Below are positions 24,509 through 34,089 of a stretch of DNA of 64,000 bases, in pieces (the stretch's first letter is position 1; each line of letters opens with the position of its first letter). Source of the DNA: Leptospira ilyithenensis (GTDB lineage Bacteria; Spirochaetota; Leptospiria; Leptospirales; Leptospiraceae); the NCBI RefSeq assembly GCF_004771005.1, contig NZ_RQHV01000002.1, positions 62,001 to 126,000 of the forward strand, read 5' to 3'. A program made the position numbers and the translations under genes. The notes under the pieces are model-generated. The model saw only the letters and a program-made list of their open reading frames with translations, was not told the DNA's origin and ran no database searches.

Positions 24509-26187
24509 CGGAAACAGATTTTAATGATTCTATTTTTAAATGGATTTCCCTGCTTTCCATTTCGATAACTCTAATGTATGGTATTGGAAAAATATTTTTT
24601 CTTTTCAAAATCGGAAAATTTCAAAACATACATCCTTCTTTGAAAGAGAGATTTGTTCTTCCCTCAAAATTGTTTTATGCCTTGGGGATCGGTTCTTTGA
24701 TCTTGGGACTCACTTTCGCCATTATATCGTTGTTTCATACAAAAGCGAATGAAATGGAATTATCCAACTCACAAAAGTCAGTCGACATACTCTTTCTTGT
24801 CGATGTTAGTTTGTCCATGAACGCAGTGGATGTAAACCCTACCCGTTTAAAACGGTTCCAGGACATTATCATCCGAATCCTTCCCGATTTGACAGGAAAT
24901 CGTTTTGGAATGATCGTATTTGCGGGTTCCGCATTTTCCTATTGCCCGATGACTACGGATACGACTGCTTTTGCCGATTACGTAAACGCATTAGGTGTGG
25001 AAATGGTTGGCAAAAAAGGAACCAACTTCGGACTTGCCACGAAGAAAGCGGAAGAAGTCCTATCTTCTTCCAAATTATTGAGGAACAAAATTGTGGTTTT
25101 GGTCTCCGACGGGGAAGACAACGAAGAATCAAGCCCAGGGAAATTGGACGCTGAACTTGTAGTATGGGGTTTGGGAACGAAACAAGGAGGCCCTATTTAT
25201 TATTCGGATTCTCAAACTTCTTCTCATGGCTATGTAACCGTTTCAGGGGCTTTAAATCCGGATCAAAACGGAAGCGATGTGGTCATATCAAATTTAAATG
25301 AGGAAAATTTAAAATCATTTGCTTCCCTAAACTCGGGAGAGTATTATAATTTATCTCAGGACTCTTCAGGTGCTTATCAATTGGTTGATAAAATCGATTC
25401 CATGAAAAAGAACCAGACACATATTCTTCAGAAAATCAGAAAGGAAGACGGCGCAAACATATTTCTATACTTGTCACTCGGTTTCTTTTTTTTGGAAAGG
25501 ATCATTCGCTTAATCTACATTAGACGAACAATAGTTGTATTACTCCTGATTTTATTTTCCAATGCATTTCAAACGTATGATTTGTATGCTTGGGGTTTCG
25601 ATCCGGGTGGCTCCGTCATCTCGGAAGGGGTAAACGATTATCGCACCGAAAAATACAAAGAGAGCAAAGAAAAATTCCAGAAAGCAGAGGAATTCATTGC
25701 AGACGATCCCAGACTCAAATTCAATAAGGCGGCTTCCGATTATAAAATGGGAAATTTTCAGGAGTCCATCGAACAGAATAATGAAATTATAAAAGATCCA
25801 AAATCTTCACCCGAACTGAAATCAAGAGCTCATTATAATAATGGGAACGCTTATGCAAAAAAAAACGATTATCAAAATGCGCAAAAATCCTATGAAAAAG
25901 CTCTCTCCATTGATCCCGATTTACTTTCTGCAAAGAAGAATCTGGAACACCTAAGAAAGAAAAAAAACGGAGGGTCTTCCAATCCCCAAGAAAAAACGGA
26001 AGAAGATCAGAAAAAATCAGAGTCCGGTGAGGAAAATAGCAAAGCAGTTGGAAATAATTCCGCTAAAAATAAAAAGGATTTATCCAAAGAACATGCAGAC
26101 AGAATGATGGATTCTTTTTCCCCGGATTCCATTCTGAAAAAAAAAGCGGATCGTTTTCCGAATGTTGATAATGAAAAGTTTTGGTAG
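24505..26187 (+). CDS. batB: Fused BatB-BatC protein (VWA plus TPR)
   Basis: 560 aa, longer than a usual BatB (~320). Two membrane helices precede the VWA domain, whose MIDAS motif is VDVSLSM near residues 99-105; VLVSDGEDNEESSPG follows. Membrane segments near 325-365 are followed by TPR units (~370-490: KYKESKEKFQKAEEFIADDP, RAHYNNGNAYAKKNDYQNAQ) that correspond to BatC. A charged, low-complexity tail (KTEEDQKKSESGEENSK) ends it. The fusion fits the BatB/BatC arrangement known in Leptospira. Start overlaps batA stop (ATGA). Confidence 0.9.
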   Translation: MTETDFNDSIFKWISLLSISITLMYGIGKIFFLFKIGKFQNIHPSLKERFVLPSKLFYALGIGSLILGLTFAIISLFHTKANEMELSNSQKSVDILFLVDVSLSMNAVDVNPTRLKRFQDIIIRILPDLTGNRFGMIVFAGSAFSYCPMTTDTTAFADYVNALGVEMVGKKGTNFGLATKKAEEVLSSSKLLRNKIVVLVSDGEDNEESSPGKLDAELVVWGLGTKQGGPIYYSDSQTSSHGYVTVSGALNPDQNGSDVVISNLNEENLKSFASLNSGEYYNLSQDSSGAYQLVDKIDSMKKNQTHILQKIRKEDGANIFLYLSLGFFFLERIIRLIYIRRTIVVLLLILFSNAFQTYDLYAWGFDPGGSVISEGVNDYRTEKYKESKEKFQKAEEFIADDPRLKFNKAASDYKMGNFQESIEQNNEIIKDPKSSPELKSRAHYNNGNAYAKKNDYQNAQKSYEKALSIDPDLLSAKKNLEHLRKKKNGGSSNPQEKTEEDQKKSESGEENSKAVGNNSAKNKKDLSKEHADRMMDSFSPDSILKKKADRFPNVDNEKFW

Positions 26188-27763
26188 TATAGGATTTCTT
26201 TTTTTAGTTTGCGTATATTTTCCGATTGCTTCATTATTCGGCGAAGAAGTCAGCTTTCGATTATCGCAGGATCAGATTTTAAAAGGGGAATCTCTGGAGC
26301 TGGTAATCCGCCTATCAGGCGATAAACCATTAAAACTTTTAAAAAACAATTATGAAGCAAACGGTGTAAAGGCGATATATTCCGGCTCCGGCTCAGAAAC
26401 TCAGATTGTCAATTTCAAAGTTTCCAAAAGTAAAATCTTAAAATTCCGGATCCTAACTGAAAAACCAGGCAAAAACAAAGTACCTCCGGTTCAAGTAAGC
26501 GTAGGAACGGACATCATGACTTGCCCGGAGCTCTATTTCACTGTAGAAGCTAAAAGACCATCTAACAATACTAAGAGGAACGGGTCTTTGTTTGATCGGA
26601 TTTTCGGCGATCCCTCCGAAGAAGATGAGAAAGCGGAATCTCCGGAAGTGGTCTTTCACACAAACAAACAAAAAGTCTACATAGGAGAACCGATTGTAGG
26701 TTATTACGTTCTATATTATAAAGGCTTTAAGCAAGCATATCTGGAAAGGGATCCGAACCTATCTATCTCCTTTCCTTTTTTTCTTGCGGAAACCTTAAAG
26801 CAAGTAACCGTTCAGATAGATTCTACAGTCATTCGCAACGGTAAGGAAAAAAACACTCTGGTATTCGAAAAGGAAATCTACGGACTCACTCCGTTGAAAT
26901 CAGGCAATTTCACGATCGGATCAACTAACTTTATAGTAGGTGACAGTATGAGATTCGGGGCACTCCAGGAATCCATTCCCGTTCATACGGAAAAAATTAC
27001 AGTTTTGGATTTACCAAAGGGGAAACCTGCGGATTATAAAGGTGCAATCGGAGATTATCTTCTTTCCGCAGATTATCAGAGCGCAAAAATCAAACTTGGT
27101 GAAACATTCTATTTTAAAATCAAAGTCTCAGGTCCCGGCGGAGGAGTCGGATTGGATCACCCTCTCGAAGCTAAAAAAGAAGGACTTCATTTTCTATCCT
27201 CTCAAAAATCAAAAACTTTCCGCCAACTTTCCTTAGGGGAATACGGATTTTATTCCGAGATAGAGTATCTCTATAGCTTTGAGCCCCGCACCTTGGGAAG
27301 AATATCCATGGGAGAAGTAGCGATTCATTTCTTTTCTCCGTCATCACAATCCTATCAAACAAAAACTTTAACTCTTCCCGACATTTCTGTTTTACCAAAT
27401 TCCCTGTCAAAACAGTCTGACTCTTGGAAGGCGACAAAAAAAGCAAATACGGATTGGACAAACAATTCCTACCTGATCTGGTTTGTTGTTCTATGTATTT
27501 TTATCGGAGTAGGGACCAAGATAACTCTCCGTTGGAAAGAAAATACCAGAGCTGGCTTGACCATTTTGGATCAAAGAGTAGGTTCCAAAAAAAACCAAAT
27601 CCTAAATGACTACCTTATTAAAAAAGGTGTCGTTCCCAAGGATGCTGAAAAGATCGTAGAACTAAGATCCGCTTTTGCGGAAAAATCATTTTCAGAGATA
27701 TTCAGGTACTGCGACAAGCCGACCAAAAGAATGTTAGTAGAAACAAGTAAATTAATTCGATAA
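26171..27763 (+). CDS. batD: BatD family protein (oxygen tolerance domain)
   Basis: About 530 aa from the ATG at 26171; the ATG at 26162 is an alternative, but the second gives the cleaner signal sequence MKSFGSIGFLFLVCVYFP. A long periplasmic beta-rich part holds repeated immunoglobulin-like strands (VFHTNKQKVYIGEPIVGYYV; IYGLTPLKSGNFTIGSTNF), and one transmembrane helix lies near 425-450 with a short cytoplasmic tail. Matches BatD-type proteins in position and layout. Overlaps the end of batBC by 17 bases. Confidence 0.87.
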   Translation: MKSFGSIGFLFLVCVYFPIASLFGEEVSFRLSQDQILKGESLELVIRLSGDKPLKLLKNNYEANGVKAIYSGSGSETQIVNFKVSKSKILKFRILTEKPGKNKVPPVQVSVGTDIMTCPELYFTVEAKRPSNNTKRNGSLFDRIFGDPSEEDEKAESPEVVFHTNKQKVYIGEPIVGYYVLYYKGFKQAYLERDPNLSISFPFFLAETLKQVTVQIDSTVIRNGKEKNTLVFEKEIYGLTPLKSGNFTIGSTNFIVGDSMRFGALQESIPVHTEKITVLDLPKGKPADYKGAIGDYLLSADYQSAKIKLGETFYFKIKVSGPGGGVGLDHPLEAKKEGLHFLSSQKSKTFRQLSLGEYGFYSEIEYLYSFEPRTLGRISMGEVAIHFFSPSSQSYQTKTLTLPDISVLPNSLSKQSDSWKATKKANTDWTNNSYLIWFVVLCIFIGVGTKITLRWKENTRAGLTILDQRVGSKKNQILNDYLIKKGVVPKDAEKIVELRSAFAEKSFSEIFRYCDKPTKRMLVETSKLIR

Positions 27764-27775
27764 TTGGAGATTCAA

Positions 27776-29611
27776 ATGAGCGAACAAGAAAAAGGTAAAA
27801 TCAGCGTAGAGACGGAAAATATTTTCCCAATCATCAAAAAATGGCTCTACTCGGAAAAAGACATTTTCATACGTGAATTGGTTTCTAACGCTTGTGATGC
27901 GATTAGCAAATTAAGGAAAATATCCTTTTCCGAAGAATTCGAAGGAGGAACGGATTATAAAATCGAACTCAGTTTTGATAAAGACAAAAGAGTTCTAATC
28001 ATAGAAGACAACGGAATCGGTATGACTACCGACGAAGTGAAAAAATACATCAATCAAATCGCTTTTTCGGGTGCAACCGACTTCGCCAAACATTATCAAA
28101 ACGCAGAGAATAAAGCGGAGATCATAGGACATTTTGGTTTAGGTTTTTACTCATGTTTTATGGTATCGAACAAAGTCACAATCGAAACCAAATCCTATAA
28201 AAAAGAGGAGAAGGGTGTTCTTTGGGAAAGTGAATCGGGAACCGACTTTGCAATCTCGAGCATCGACAAAGAAATCAGAGGAACAAAAATATCACTTTTC
28301 CTGGATCCTGACTCTGGAGAGTATCTGGACAAATGGAAACTGAAAGATCTGATCAAAAAATATTGTGATTTTTTACCGGTTCCCATTCTCGTAGACGGAG
28401 AAAAAGCAAACAGGGAAAAACCTCTTTGGTCGGAAGAACCTTCCAAAGTAAAACCGGAAGATTATAAGGATTTTTATTCCTATCTGTTTCCTTTTTCAGG
28501 CGATTCCTTATTTCATATTCATTTGAATGTGGACTTTCCTTTCAGACTGCAAGGAATACTATACTTTCCAAAAATCACGCACGAGTTAGACGCCACAAAA
28601 AACGGCATCAAATTATTCTGTAATCACGTATTCGTAAGCGATAATGCGAGCGAACTCATCCCTCAGTTTCTAACTACTCTTAAAGGAACTATCGATATTC
28701 CCGATCTTCCTTTGAATGTATCCAGATCCTATCTTCAAAACGATCCGCTCGTAAAAAAGATTTCCAATCATATCATTAAGAAAGTAGCGGACAGGTTGTC
28801 TGATGATTTCAAAAAGAATAGAGAAGAATTTCAAAAGAACTGGAACGATATTTCCATCTTCGTGAAATACGGAATGCTGACGGATGAAAAGTTTTTCGAT
28901 GCGGTAAAGGATGTTCTTATCTTTAAGAACTCGGAAGGATTGTTCTGCACCTTAAACGAATATTGGGAAAAAAACAAAGAGAAAAACGGAAGCAAAGTTT
29001 ATTATGCAAATGAAACCGAGATGGGTTCGGTATATATGGATCTTCTCAAGTCACAGGGGCTGGAAGCATTGCTCGTTGACTCCAGAATTGATTCTCATTT
29101 GATCCAACATCTGGAAACAAAAAATACGGAAATGAAATTCCAAAGAGTGGATGCGGAACTTGCGGATCAAGTTGTAGATAAAGACGCAAATCCGGGAGTA
29201 GTGGATGCCAACAACCAAACGGAGGCTGATCGGATTTTGGAATTTTTCAAATCCACCATCACCAAAGAAGGTGTGGAGATCAAAACGGAATCCTTGAAGT
29301 CGAACGAAGTTCCTGCAGTAGTTCTTATGCCTGAGTTTATGAGAAGAATGAGTGAGATGAATTCCATGTTCAACAGGGAAGATGCCAAAAATCTATTTCG
29401 AAACCATACTCTTCTGGTAAACACCTCTTCTCCTCTGGTCAAATCCGCATTACGTGAGTATGGTGGAGCGAACAAAGAGAAAGGAGAGAAAATTGCACAA
29501 GTAATTTACGACCTGGCCTTACTCTCCGCAAAAGCAATGAGTGAACAAGAAATTTCCGACTATACAAAAAGGACTAGCCAGTTCCTCGCGGACATTCTTT
29601 CCAAAAATTGA
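27776..29611 (+). CDS. htpG: Chaperone protein HtpG (Hsp90)
   Basis: About 611 aa from the ATG at 27776, preceded by GGAG. N-terminal ATPase domain: [17 protein letters not shown] (with the catalytic-type Glu), [14 protein letters not shown] and [14 protein letters not shown]; middle-domain motif [17 protein letters not shown]-terminal dimerisation domain. Cytosolic Hsp90 chaperone. It follows batD by 12 bases and so appears to be part of the same transcription unit as the Bat genes. Leptospiral HtpG is implicated in stress and virulence. Confidence 0.95.
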   Translation: MSEQEKGKISVETENIFPIIKKWLYSEKDIFIRELVSNACDAISKLRKISFSEEFEGGTDYKIELSFDKDKRVLIIEDNGIGMTTDEVKKYINQIAFSGATDFAKHYQNAENKAEIIGHFGLGFYSCFMVSNKVTIETKSYKKEEKGVLWESESGTDFAISSIDKEIRGTKISLFLDPDSGEYLDKWKLKDLIKKYCDFLPVPILVDGEKANREKPLWSEEPSKVKPEDYKDFYSYLFPFSGDSLFHIHLNVDFPFRLQGILYFPKITHELDATKNGIKLFCNHVFVSDNASELIPQFLTTLKGTIDIPDLPLNVSRSYLQNDPLVKKISNHIIKKVADRLSDDFKKNREEFQKNWNDISIFVKYGMLTDEKFFDAVKDVLIFKNSEGLFCTLNEYWEKNKEKNGSKVYYANETEMGSVYMDLLKSQGLEALLVDSRIDSHLIQHLETKNTEMKFQRVDAELADQVVDKDANPGVVDANNQTEADRILEFFKSTITKEGVEIKTESLKSNEVPAVVLMPEFMRRMSEMNSMFNREDAKNLFRNHTLLVNTSSPLVKSALREYGGANKEKGEKIAQVIYDLALLSAKAMSEQEISDYTKRTSQFLADILSKN

Positions 29612-29618
29612 CACATTA

Positions 29619-29675
29619 AACCTTTAGAAAGATTTTGCAACGATTCCTATTACAGGAATCGTTGGTCTAAAGGTT
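29619..29675 (+). promoter_or_regulatory. Two-stem hairpin over the kinase ribosome-binding site
   Basis: Outer arms AACCTTTAGA (29619-29628) and TCTAAAGGTT (29666-29675) pair perfectly, enclosing an inner pair AACGATTCCT (29639-29648) and AGGAATCGTT (29654-29663). AAAGG within the right outer arm lies 7-11 bases before the GTG start at 29680 and would be masked. Little T tract follows, so it could be a weak htpG terminator or a translational switch. Confidence 0.65.
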
Positions 29676-29679
29676 CTTT

Positions 29680-32004
29680 GTGATCAATATCTGTATTACC
29701 AGCCGACTCTCCTCCTTACCGATTGTAATCGCGTATAGAAAGGGATTTTTTGAAGAATTTGACATAAAGGTCTCCCTCCATGTCAATACGCATCACAAAG
29801 GAGTGCTTGCTCTTTTGGAATCAGGAAGGATCGAAGTAGGAGAAGTCCCGACCATTTCCTACTTACAGGAATCCTTTCTAAAAAAGTCAAAAATCAAACG
29901 AATCTACAAAGGACTCTTCCTTTATCACTCCCCCCTTTCTTTTTATTCGAGATTTCGATTCCGACCGGAGGATCTGACACGCAACAAGGCTTATTTTATT
30001 CCGGTTCCCCATATCAATTCCGTCGAAAGGTTGTTTGCCGAAAAATTCCTGGAAGAATATGCTCCTTATAACCCTGTAAAAATCCGATTTATGGATACTC
30101 CCGGATTTTTGGAAGAGAAGGAATTTCAGAAACCAAGTTGCCTTGGAATATCTTCCGATCCGTTCCTTAGCCCTTTCTTAAAAAACTATCACGACTTCAA
30201 AGAAGACACCCATTTGTCTTTATTACAACCGAAAGACCTGGTCCCCTCCACCTTACTTGCATTTAGCGGCGATTGCATTCTCAAAACTGGAAGGAATGCT
30301 TCCGGTGTTCTTTTGGCGGTCAAAAAAGCAATTGATTTCATCAATGAAAATACCAAAAACAATTCTCCTAAAATCTGGGAAGACCTAAACCTAACACAGT
30401 TTTATCCTCATCTCCGCGCAGGAGACTTAAAATCGATTTTATTCCCCCATCCATTGATTGAGAAGGGAGTCTTTTCCTATCAAGGCAATATAGAGTCCAT
30501 GTATCCTCTTCTGAAAGATACATATTTTCGTGTCATCCGAAGAGTATTGACTCCCGAAGTAGTAAAACCTGTTCTCGATTTTTCGGAAATTTTAGAAGCC
30601 CTTGAACCGAAGAAATTATTCGACGTAAGAAAACTTACAAGCTTTCAGAACGGAGGAGCGGACAAACAGTATGCTCCCGCGCCGATCAACTATCGCAAGC
30701 TAAATGCGATTCGACATTTGATAGTGGATGTAAATTCCGTAACCCTGGACATCTTACAAGGGAATTTTTCCTCCAGGCTCAATACGGACGAAACATTGCT
30801 TCTGGACAATCGGGTCAAATATCTCATTAACTCAATGTTAGATTCTTTCAATTCAACACTTGAATTGCAAAGAGAAGAAATTGCAGAATTGGAAAATTTG
30901 ATTTCCATCCTGGAGATCAAACTGGATAGGTCGGCAGTTGATCTTCAGTATTCGGAAGAAAAATACCGCTATCTGTTCGAGTTTTCCCGTGAAGCAATCG
31001 CACTTGTAGACGCGGAAACCGGAAATATATTGGAAGGGAACCATCAATTCAGAAGTCTGACAGGGTATACTCGAGGTGATCTTACAAAGACGACGATTGA
31101 AGATATCATACTCGGAGACCAAATAGCACCTCAACTCAAATTCAGAACCAATCTATCTCAAGATGCAATGTTGTCCCTACCGGATGTAGACATTCTTCTG
31201 AAAGACGGGTCCAAGCTCAGTGTGGATTTGAGCTTTACTTCCATTTTACTGTCTCCTAAAAAAAGATACCAAGTACAGTTCCGACCCAATCAGGAAAGAA
31301 AAGAGCAGGAAAGACTTCAACATGAGTTTATATCCAATATCAGTCATGAACTAAGAAGTCCCATGACAAACATCAAAGGGTATTTGGAATTTTTCAAAAC
31401 CGACAAGACTCTGGCATATAACAACGAACATAAAAACATGTTGGAAGTGATTGAAAAAAACGTAAAAAGACTTAGCTTTTTAATTGAAAATATGCTCAAA
31501 CTCACCACCTCAAGAGAGAAGGATGCTCCGGAAGAAGTAGTGGAAATTTTCGATCCGGTCCCTGTGATCGAAGATGTCATTCATATGAATTCGCATCTTG
31601 CAAAAGGCAAGGCAATCGAATGGGAACTTCGTTTGAAGAAAGGATTGTATTTAAAAGGGATCCGATTTGAGTTCTCTCAAATCATCACGAACTTATACAT
31701 CAACGCACTCAAATACACGATGAAAGGCAAAGTTTCCCTGTCCCTTGAAGAAATAAACGGCAAGATAGAAATCATAGTCAAAGATTCGGGAATAGGAATT
31801 GATCCGAATTACAAAAATCAGATCTTCGATCGTTTCTTCCGAATTCCTTCAGCTGACAATAAAAAAATCGGAGGAACAGGCCTTGGTTTATCAATCGTTA
31901 AATCATTAATAGAAAAGATGAATGGAGAAATTTTCATGGAAAGTAAATTAGGGCAGGGGAGCACGTTCAAAGTCATACTCCCGAAAACTTCTATTTCTTC
32001 TTAG
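29680..32004 (+). CDS. Histidine kinase with binding-protein-like sensor and PAS domain
   Basis: 774 aa from a GTG start. Residues ~1-300 look like a periplasmic-binding-protein (NMT1/THI5-type) fold: ITSRLSSLPIVIAYRKGFFE and GRIEVGEVPTISYLQESF. There is no signal peptide or membrane helix, so the sensor should be cytoplasmic. A PAS domain follows (~430-545, EEKYRYLFEFSREAIALVDA), then HisKA with H-box EFISNISHELRSPMTNIKGY and an HATPase with NLYINALKYT, DSGIGIDPNYKNQIFDRFFR and GGTGLGLSIVKSLIEKMNGE. No response regulator gene is adjacent. The start lies in a hairpin, after htpG. Confidence 0.88.
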   Translation: MINICITSRLSSLPIVIAYRKGFFEEFDIKVSLHVNTHHKGVLALLESGRIEVGEVPTISYLQESFLKKSKIKRIYKGLFLYHSPLSFYSRFRFRPEDLTRNKAYFIPVPHINSVERLFAEKFLEEYAPYNPVKIRFMDTPGFLEEKEFQKPSCLGISSDPFLSPFLKNYHDFKEDTHLSLLQPKDLVPSTLLAFSGDCILKTGRNASGVLLAVKKAIDFINENTKNNSPKIWEDLNLTQFYPHLRAGDLKSILFPHPLIEKGVFSYQGNIESMYPLLKDTYFRVIRRVLTPEVVKPVLDFSEILEALEPKKLFDVRKLTSFQNGGADKQYAPAPINYRKLNAIRHLIVDVNSVTLDILQGNFSSRLNTDETLLLDNRVKYLINSMLDSFNSTLELQREEIAELENLISILEIKLDRSAVDLQYSEEKYRYLFEFSREAIALVDAETGNILEGNHQFRSLTGYTRGDLTKTTIEDIILGDQIAPQLKFRTNLSQDAMLSLPDVDILLKDGSKLSVDLSFTSILLSPKKRYQVQFRPNQERKEQERLQHEFISNISHELRSPMTNIKGYLEFFKTDKTLAYNNEHKNMLEVIEKNVKRLSFLIENMLKLTTSREKDAPEEVVEIFDPVPVIEDVIHMNSHLAKGKAIEWELRLKKGLYLKGIRFEFSQIITNLYINALKYTMKGKVSLSLEEINGKIEIIVKDSGIGIDPNYKNQIFDRFFRIPSADNKKIGGTGLGLSIVKSLIEKMNGEIFMESKLGQGSTFKVILPKTSISS

Positions 32005-32797
32005 AAGTTTTCTTCGCTTTTTTCTTCATCGGAGGTTTCGTTTTAGATTTATTTTTTGCAAGCGAAGAAGCGCCTGCTCGTTTAGTATGAATCACTTCAG
32101 GAATTTTCTTTTGGCTAAGCTCCATCTTAGAAATCACAAAAGACAGTTCCAACATCTCTTTGGTTCCTAGTAAGTGAAGCAATTCCAAAGCTTTTACCAT
32201 TCCCAGTTTCCCAAAAATAGAAAGAGTATTTTCAACACCGAAAAATTTCATAATCACCGGAAGTTCTTCCAAACCTCTAGTTTTGATCCAACGTTTGCAA
32301 TCAGCAACAGTCATTTCACTGACAAGAAGAATTACGGAATGCACATCAGTTTCTTTCACAAGCCAAAGAAATTCCTTCATAGAAATTTCTTTTAAAAGCG
32401 ATATGGCTTTTTCAATCCCCAAACTCTTGAGAATTTCGACACTGGTCTCTTTTCCCAAAGTAACCGCAAGTAGACTAACGTCGGCAGGTGGAATACTCCT
32501 TGATACAAGGGCCAATTCCGTCATTGGTAAAGAATGGATAAAATAAACCAGATCTTCATCCGCATTTTCTCTTATCATTTCAACCAAGATTCTTTCAGGA
32601 ATCTGATTCACTAATTCGACTACAGTATCTTCGCTTAATTTTCTAGTAAGCTCGATCAATCTCTCTTTCGGAACCTTACCCGTCAGAGAAAGAAGTTTTT
32701 CATAACCCAAGCTCTTCAAAATCTGGAAGGATTTTTTAGGACCGAGTTTTTCTAAATACTGATAAACGTTTTGAATGGTAACTAGAACTTCTTTCAT
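31991..32797 (-). CDS. Helical-repeat hypothetical protein with lysine-rich tail
   Basis: About 268 aa from ATG 32797; an upstream reading from 32923 would overlap the divergent gene and lacks a clear SD, so the start is uncertain. Successive helical units of about 20-30 residues (VVELVNQIPERILVEMIREN, VYFIHSLPMTELALVSRSIP, VEILKSLGIEKAISLLKEIS) suggest a HEAT-like solenoid. The tail KPPMKKKAKKTSKKK is strongly basic and recalls nucleoid-associated proteins. No family recognised. The end overlaps the kinase gene by 14 bases. Confidence 0.62.
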   Translation of the reverse strand: MKEVLVTIQNVYQYLEKLGPKKSFQILKSLGYEKLLSLTGKVPKERLIELTRKLSEDTVVELVNQIPERILVEMIRENADEDLVYFIHSLPMTELALVSRSIPPADVSLLAVTLGKETSVEILKSLGIEKAISLLKEISMKEFLWLVKETDVHSVILLVSEMTVADCKRWIKTRGLEELPVIMKFFGVENTLSIFGKLGMVKALELLHLLGTKEMLELSFVISKMELSQKKIPEVIHTKRAGASSLAKNKSKTKPPMKKKAKKTSKKK

Positions 32798-32886
32798 AAA
32801 AGGAAACTGTGACACAAGTTTAAGGAAAGGGAAGGGAATTCCAGAGAAATTCCTTGCTTCTTTATGAATTTTTTTAAAATGGAAGA

Positions 32887-34089
32887 GTGAAACGATTCTG
32901 GTTCCCCATCTCTTTTTTAGCATTCCTCGTTTTGGAAATTTTGCTCATTTTGATCAAAACCAAGCCCTATTATTACTCACTTTCCTCTCTCATAGGCATA
33001 TGGGACGGGTTTGCAGAAATCAACCCGGGAGCTGTAGATTCCGACTTTGTTATCTTTCGGGCGGGAGGATACGACGGACAGTTTTTTTATTTAGTCGCCA
33101 AATCCTTGTTTACCGAGTTAGATTGGAATTTGATCGTGGACTCCTACTTTTTTCGACTGCACAGGATAGGATTTTCATTTATAGTCGGTTCTTTTTCTTT
33201 CATAATCGGATTCGAATATTATGCATTGATTGCCATTTTCGTTTTAAATATCGTTTTTTTAGCTTCTTATTATGCTTTGCATTCCCTTCTTCCTGACGGC
33301 AAAAAGCAATATTCTCTATTATATCTATTTTCTCCTTATTCTCTGAATTCAAATCTATTGCTTGTAGCCGATGGTTTTTTCGCCTCTTTGGTTATTCTTG
33401 GAGTTTTCTTTTATTTAAAATCGAACAAGACCTATCTTGATGAAATTCTATCCGTTCTGTTTTTTACATTGGCAATCTTTACGAGGGAGCTCGGGATATT
33501 TCTTCTTTTGCCAATCGTATTTCAATCGATCCTTGCAAAAAACCGAAGACAAACTTCAATATTTCTATTGCCGTTATTCGGCTTTGTCTTTTTTCTCATT
33601 TGGACATGGAGTATCTCCCCAAATCATTTGGGAACCAATCCTTTGGGATTCGGAGATATGACGGATTTTCCTCTCTACGGTTTTATCAAAAGTTTTTATG
33701 ACAACGGAAGGTTTCATTTATCCGCAAAGGAATCCGTCAAACTTTTGTTATTTGCACAATATTTTTTGCTTTTTGTTTATATTTTAAGAAAGATTCGGGA
33801 TCTTTTTCAAGCCTCAGAAAGTCTAAGTCATACAAAGGAGCTGTTGTTTATCCTCCCCATTCTTGCCACCTTGGGAATCATCTCCATAGCGGAAGAAGGT
33901 TATTGGCGCTCATTTGACAATTTATCCAGAATGTTCACTTTACCTTTGCCACTAGTCATCTACCTTCATACCCGAAAACCAAATCGGATTTCCGGAATCT
34001 TCTTAGGTTCATCGCTTTTACTTTTTGTTTTTCTTATTTTACGAATTGCCTTGCTCACCCAAGGAAAGGATTTTTATCTATCACCATGA
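32887..34089 (+). CDS. Polytopic membrane protein, GT-C glycosyltransferase-like
   Basis: 400 aa from GTG, with about ten hydrophobic segments. FRAGGYDGQFFYLVAKSLF in the first external loop resembles the acidic motif loop of GT-C membrane glycosyltransferases (Asp in YDGQ), and ERELGIFLL in the middle is also typical. Such enzymes move sugars or polyprenyl-linked units to cell-surface glycopolymers. Divergent from the helical-repeat gene; its end overlaps mqnD by four bases. Substrate unknown. Confidence 0.62.
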   Translation: MKRFWFPISFLAFLVLEILLILIKTKPYYYSLSSLIGIWDGFAEINPGAVDSDFVIFRAGGYDGQFFYLVAKSLFTELDWNLIVDSYFFRLHRIGFSFIVGSFSFIIGFEYYALIAIFVLNIVFLASYYALHSLLPDGKKQYSLLYLFSPYSLNSNLLLVADGFFASLVILGVFFYLKSNKTYLDEILSVLFFTLAIFTRELGIFLLLPIVFQSILAKNRRQTSIFLLPLFGFVFFLIWTWSISPNHLGTNPLGFGDMTDFPLYGFIKSFYDNGRFHLSAKESVKLLLFAQYFLLFVYILRKIRDLFQASESLSHTKELLFILPILATLGIISIAEEGYWRSFDNLSRMFTLPLPLVIYLHTRKPNRISGIFLGSSLLLFVFLILRIALLTQGKDFYLSP

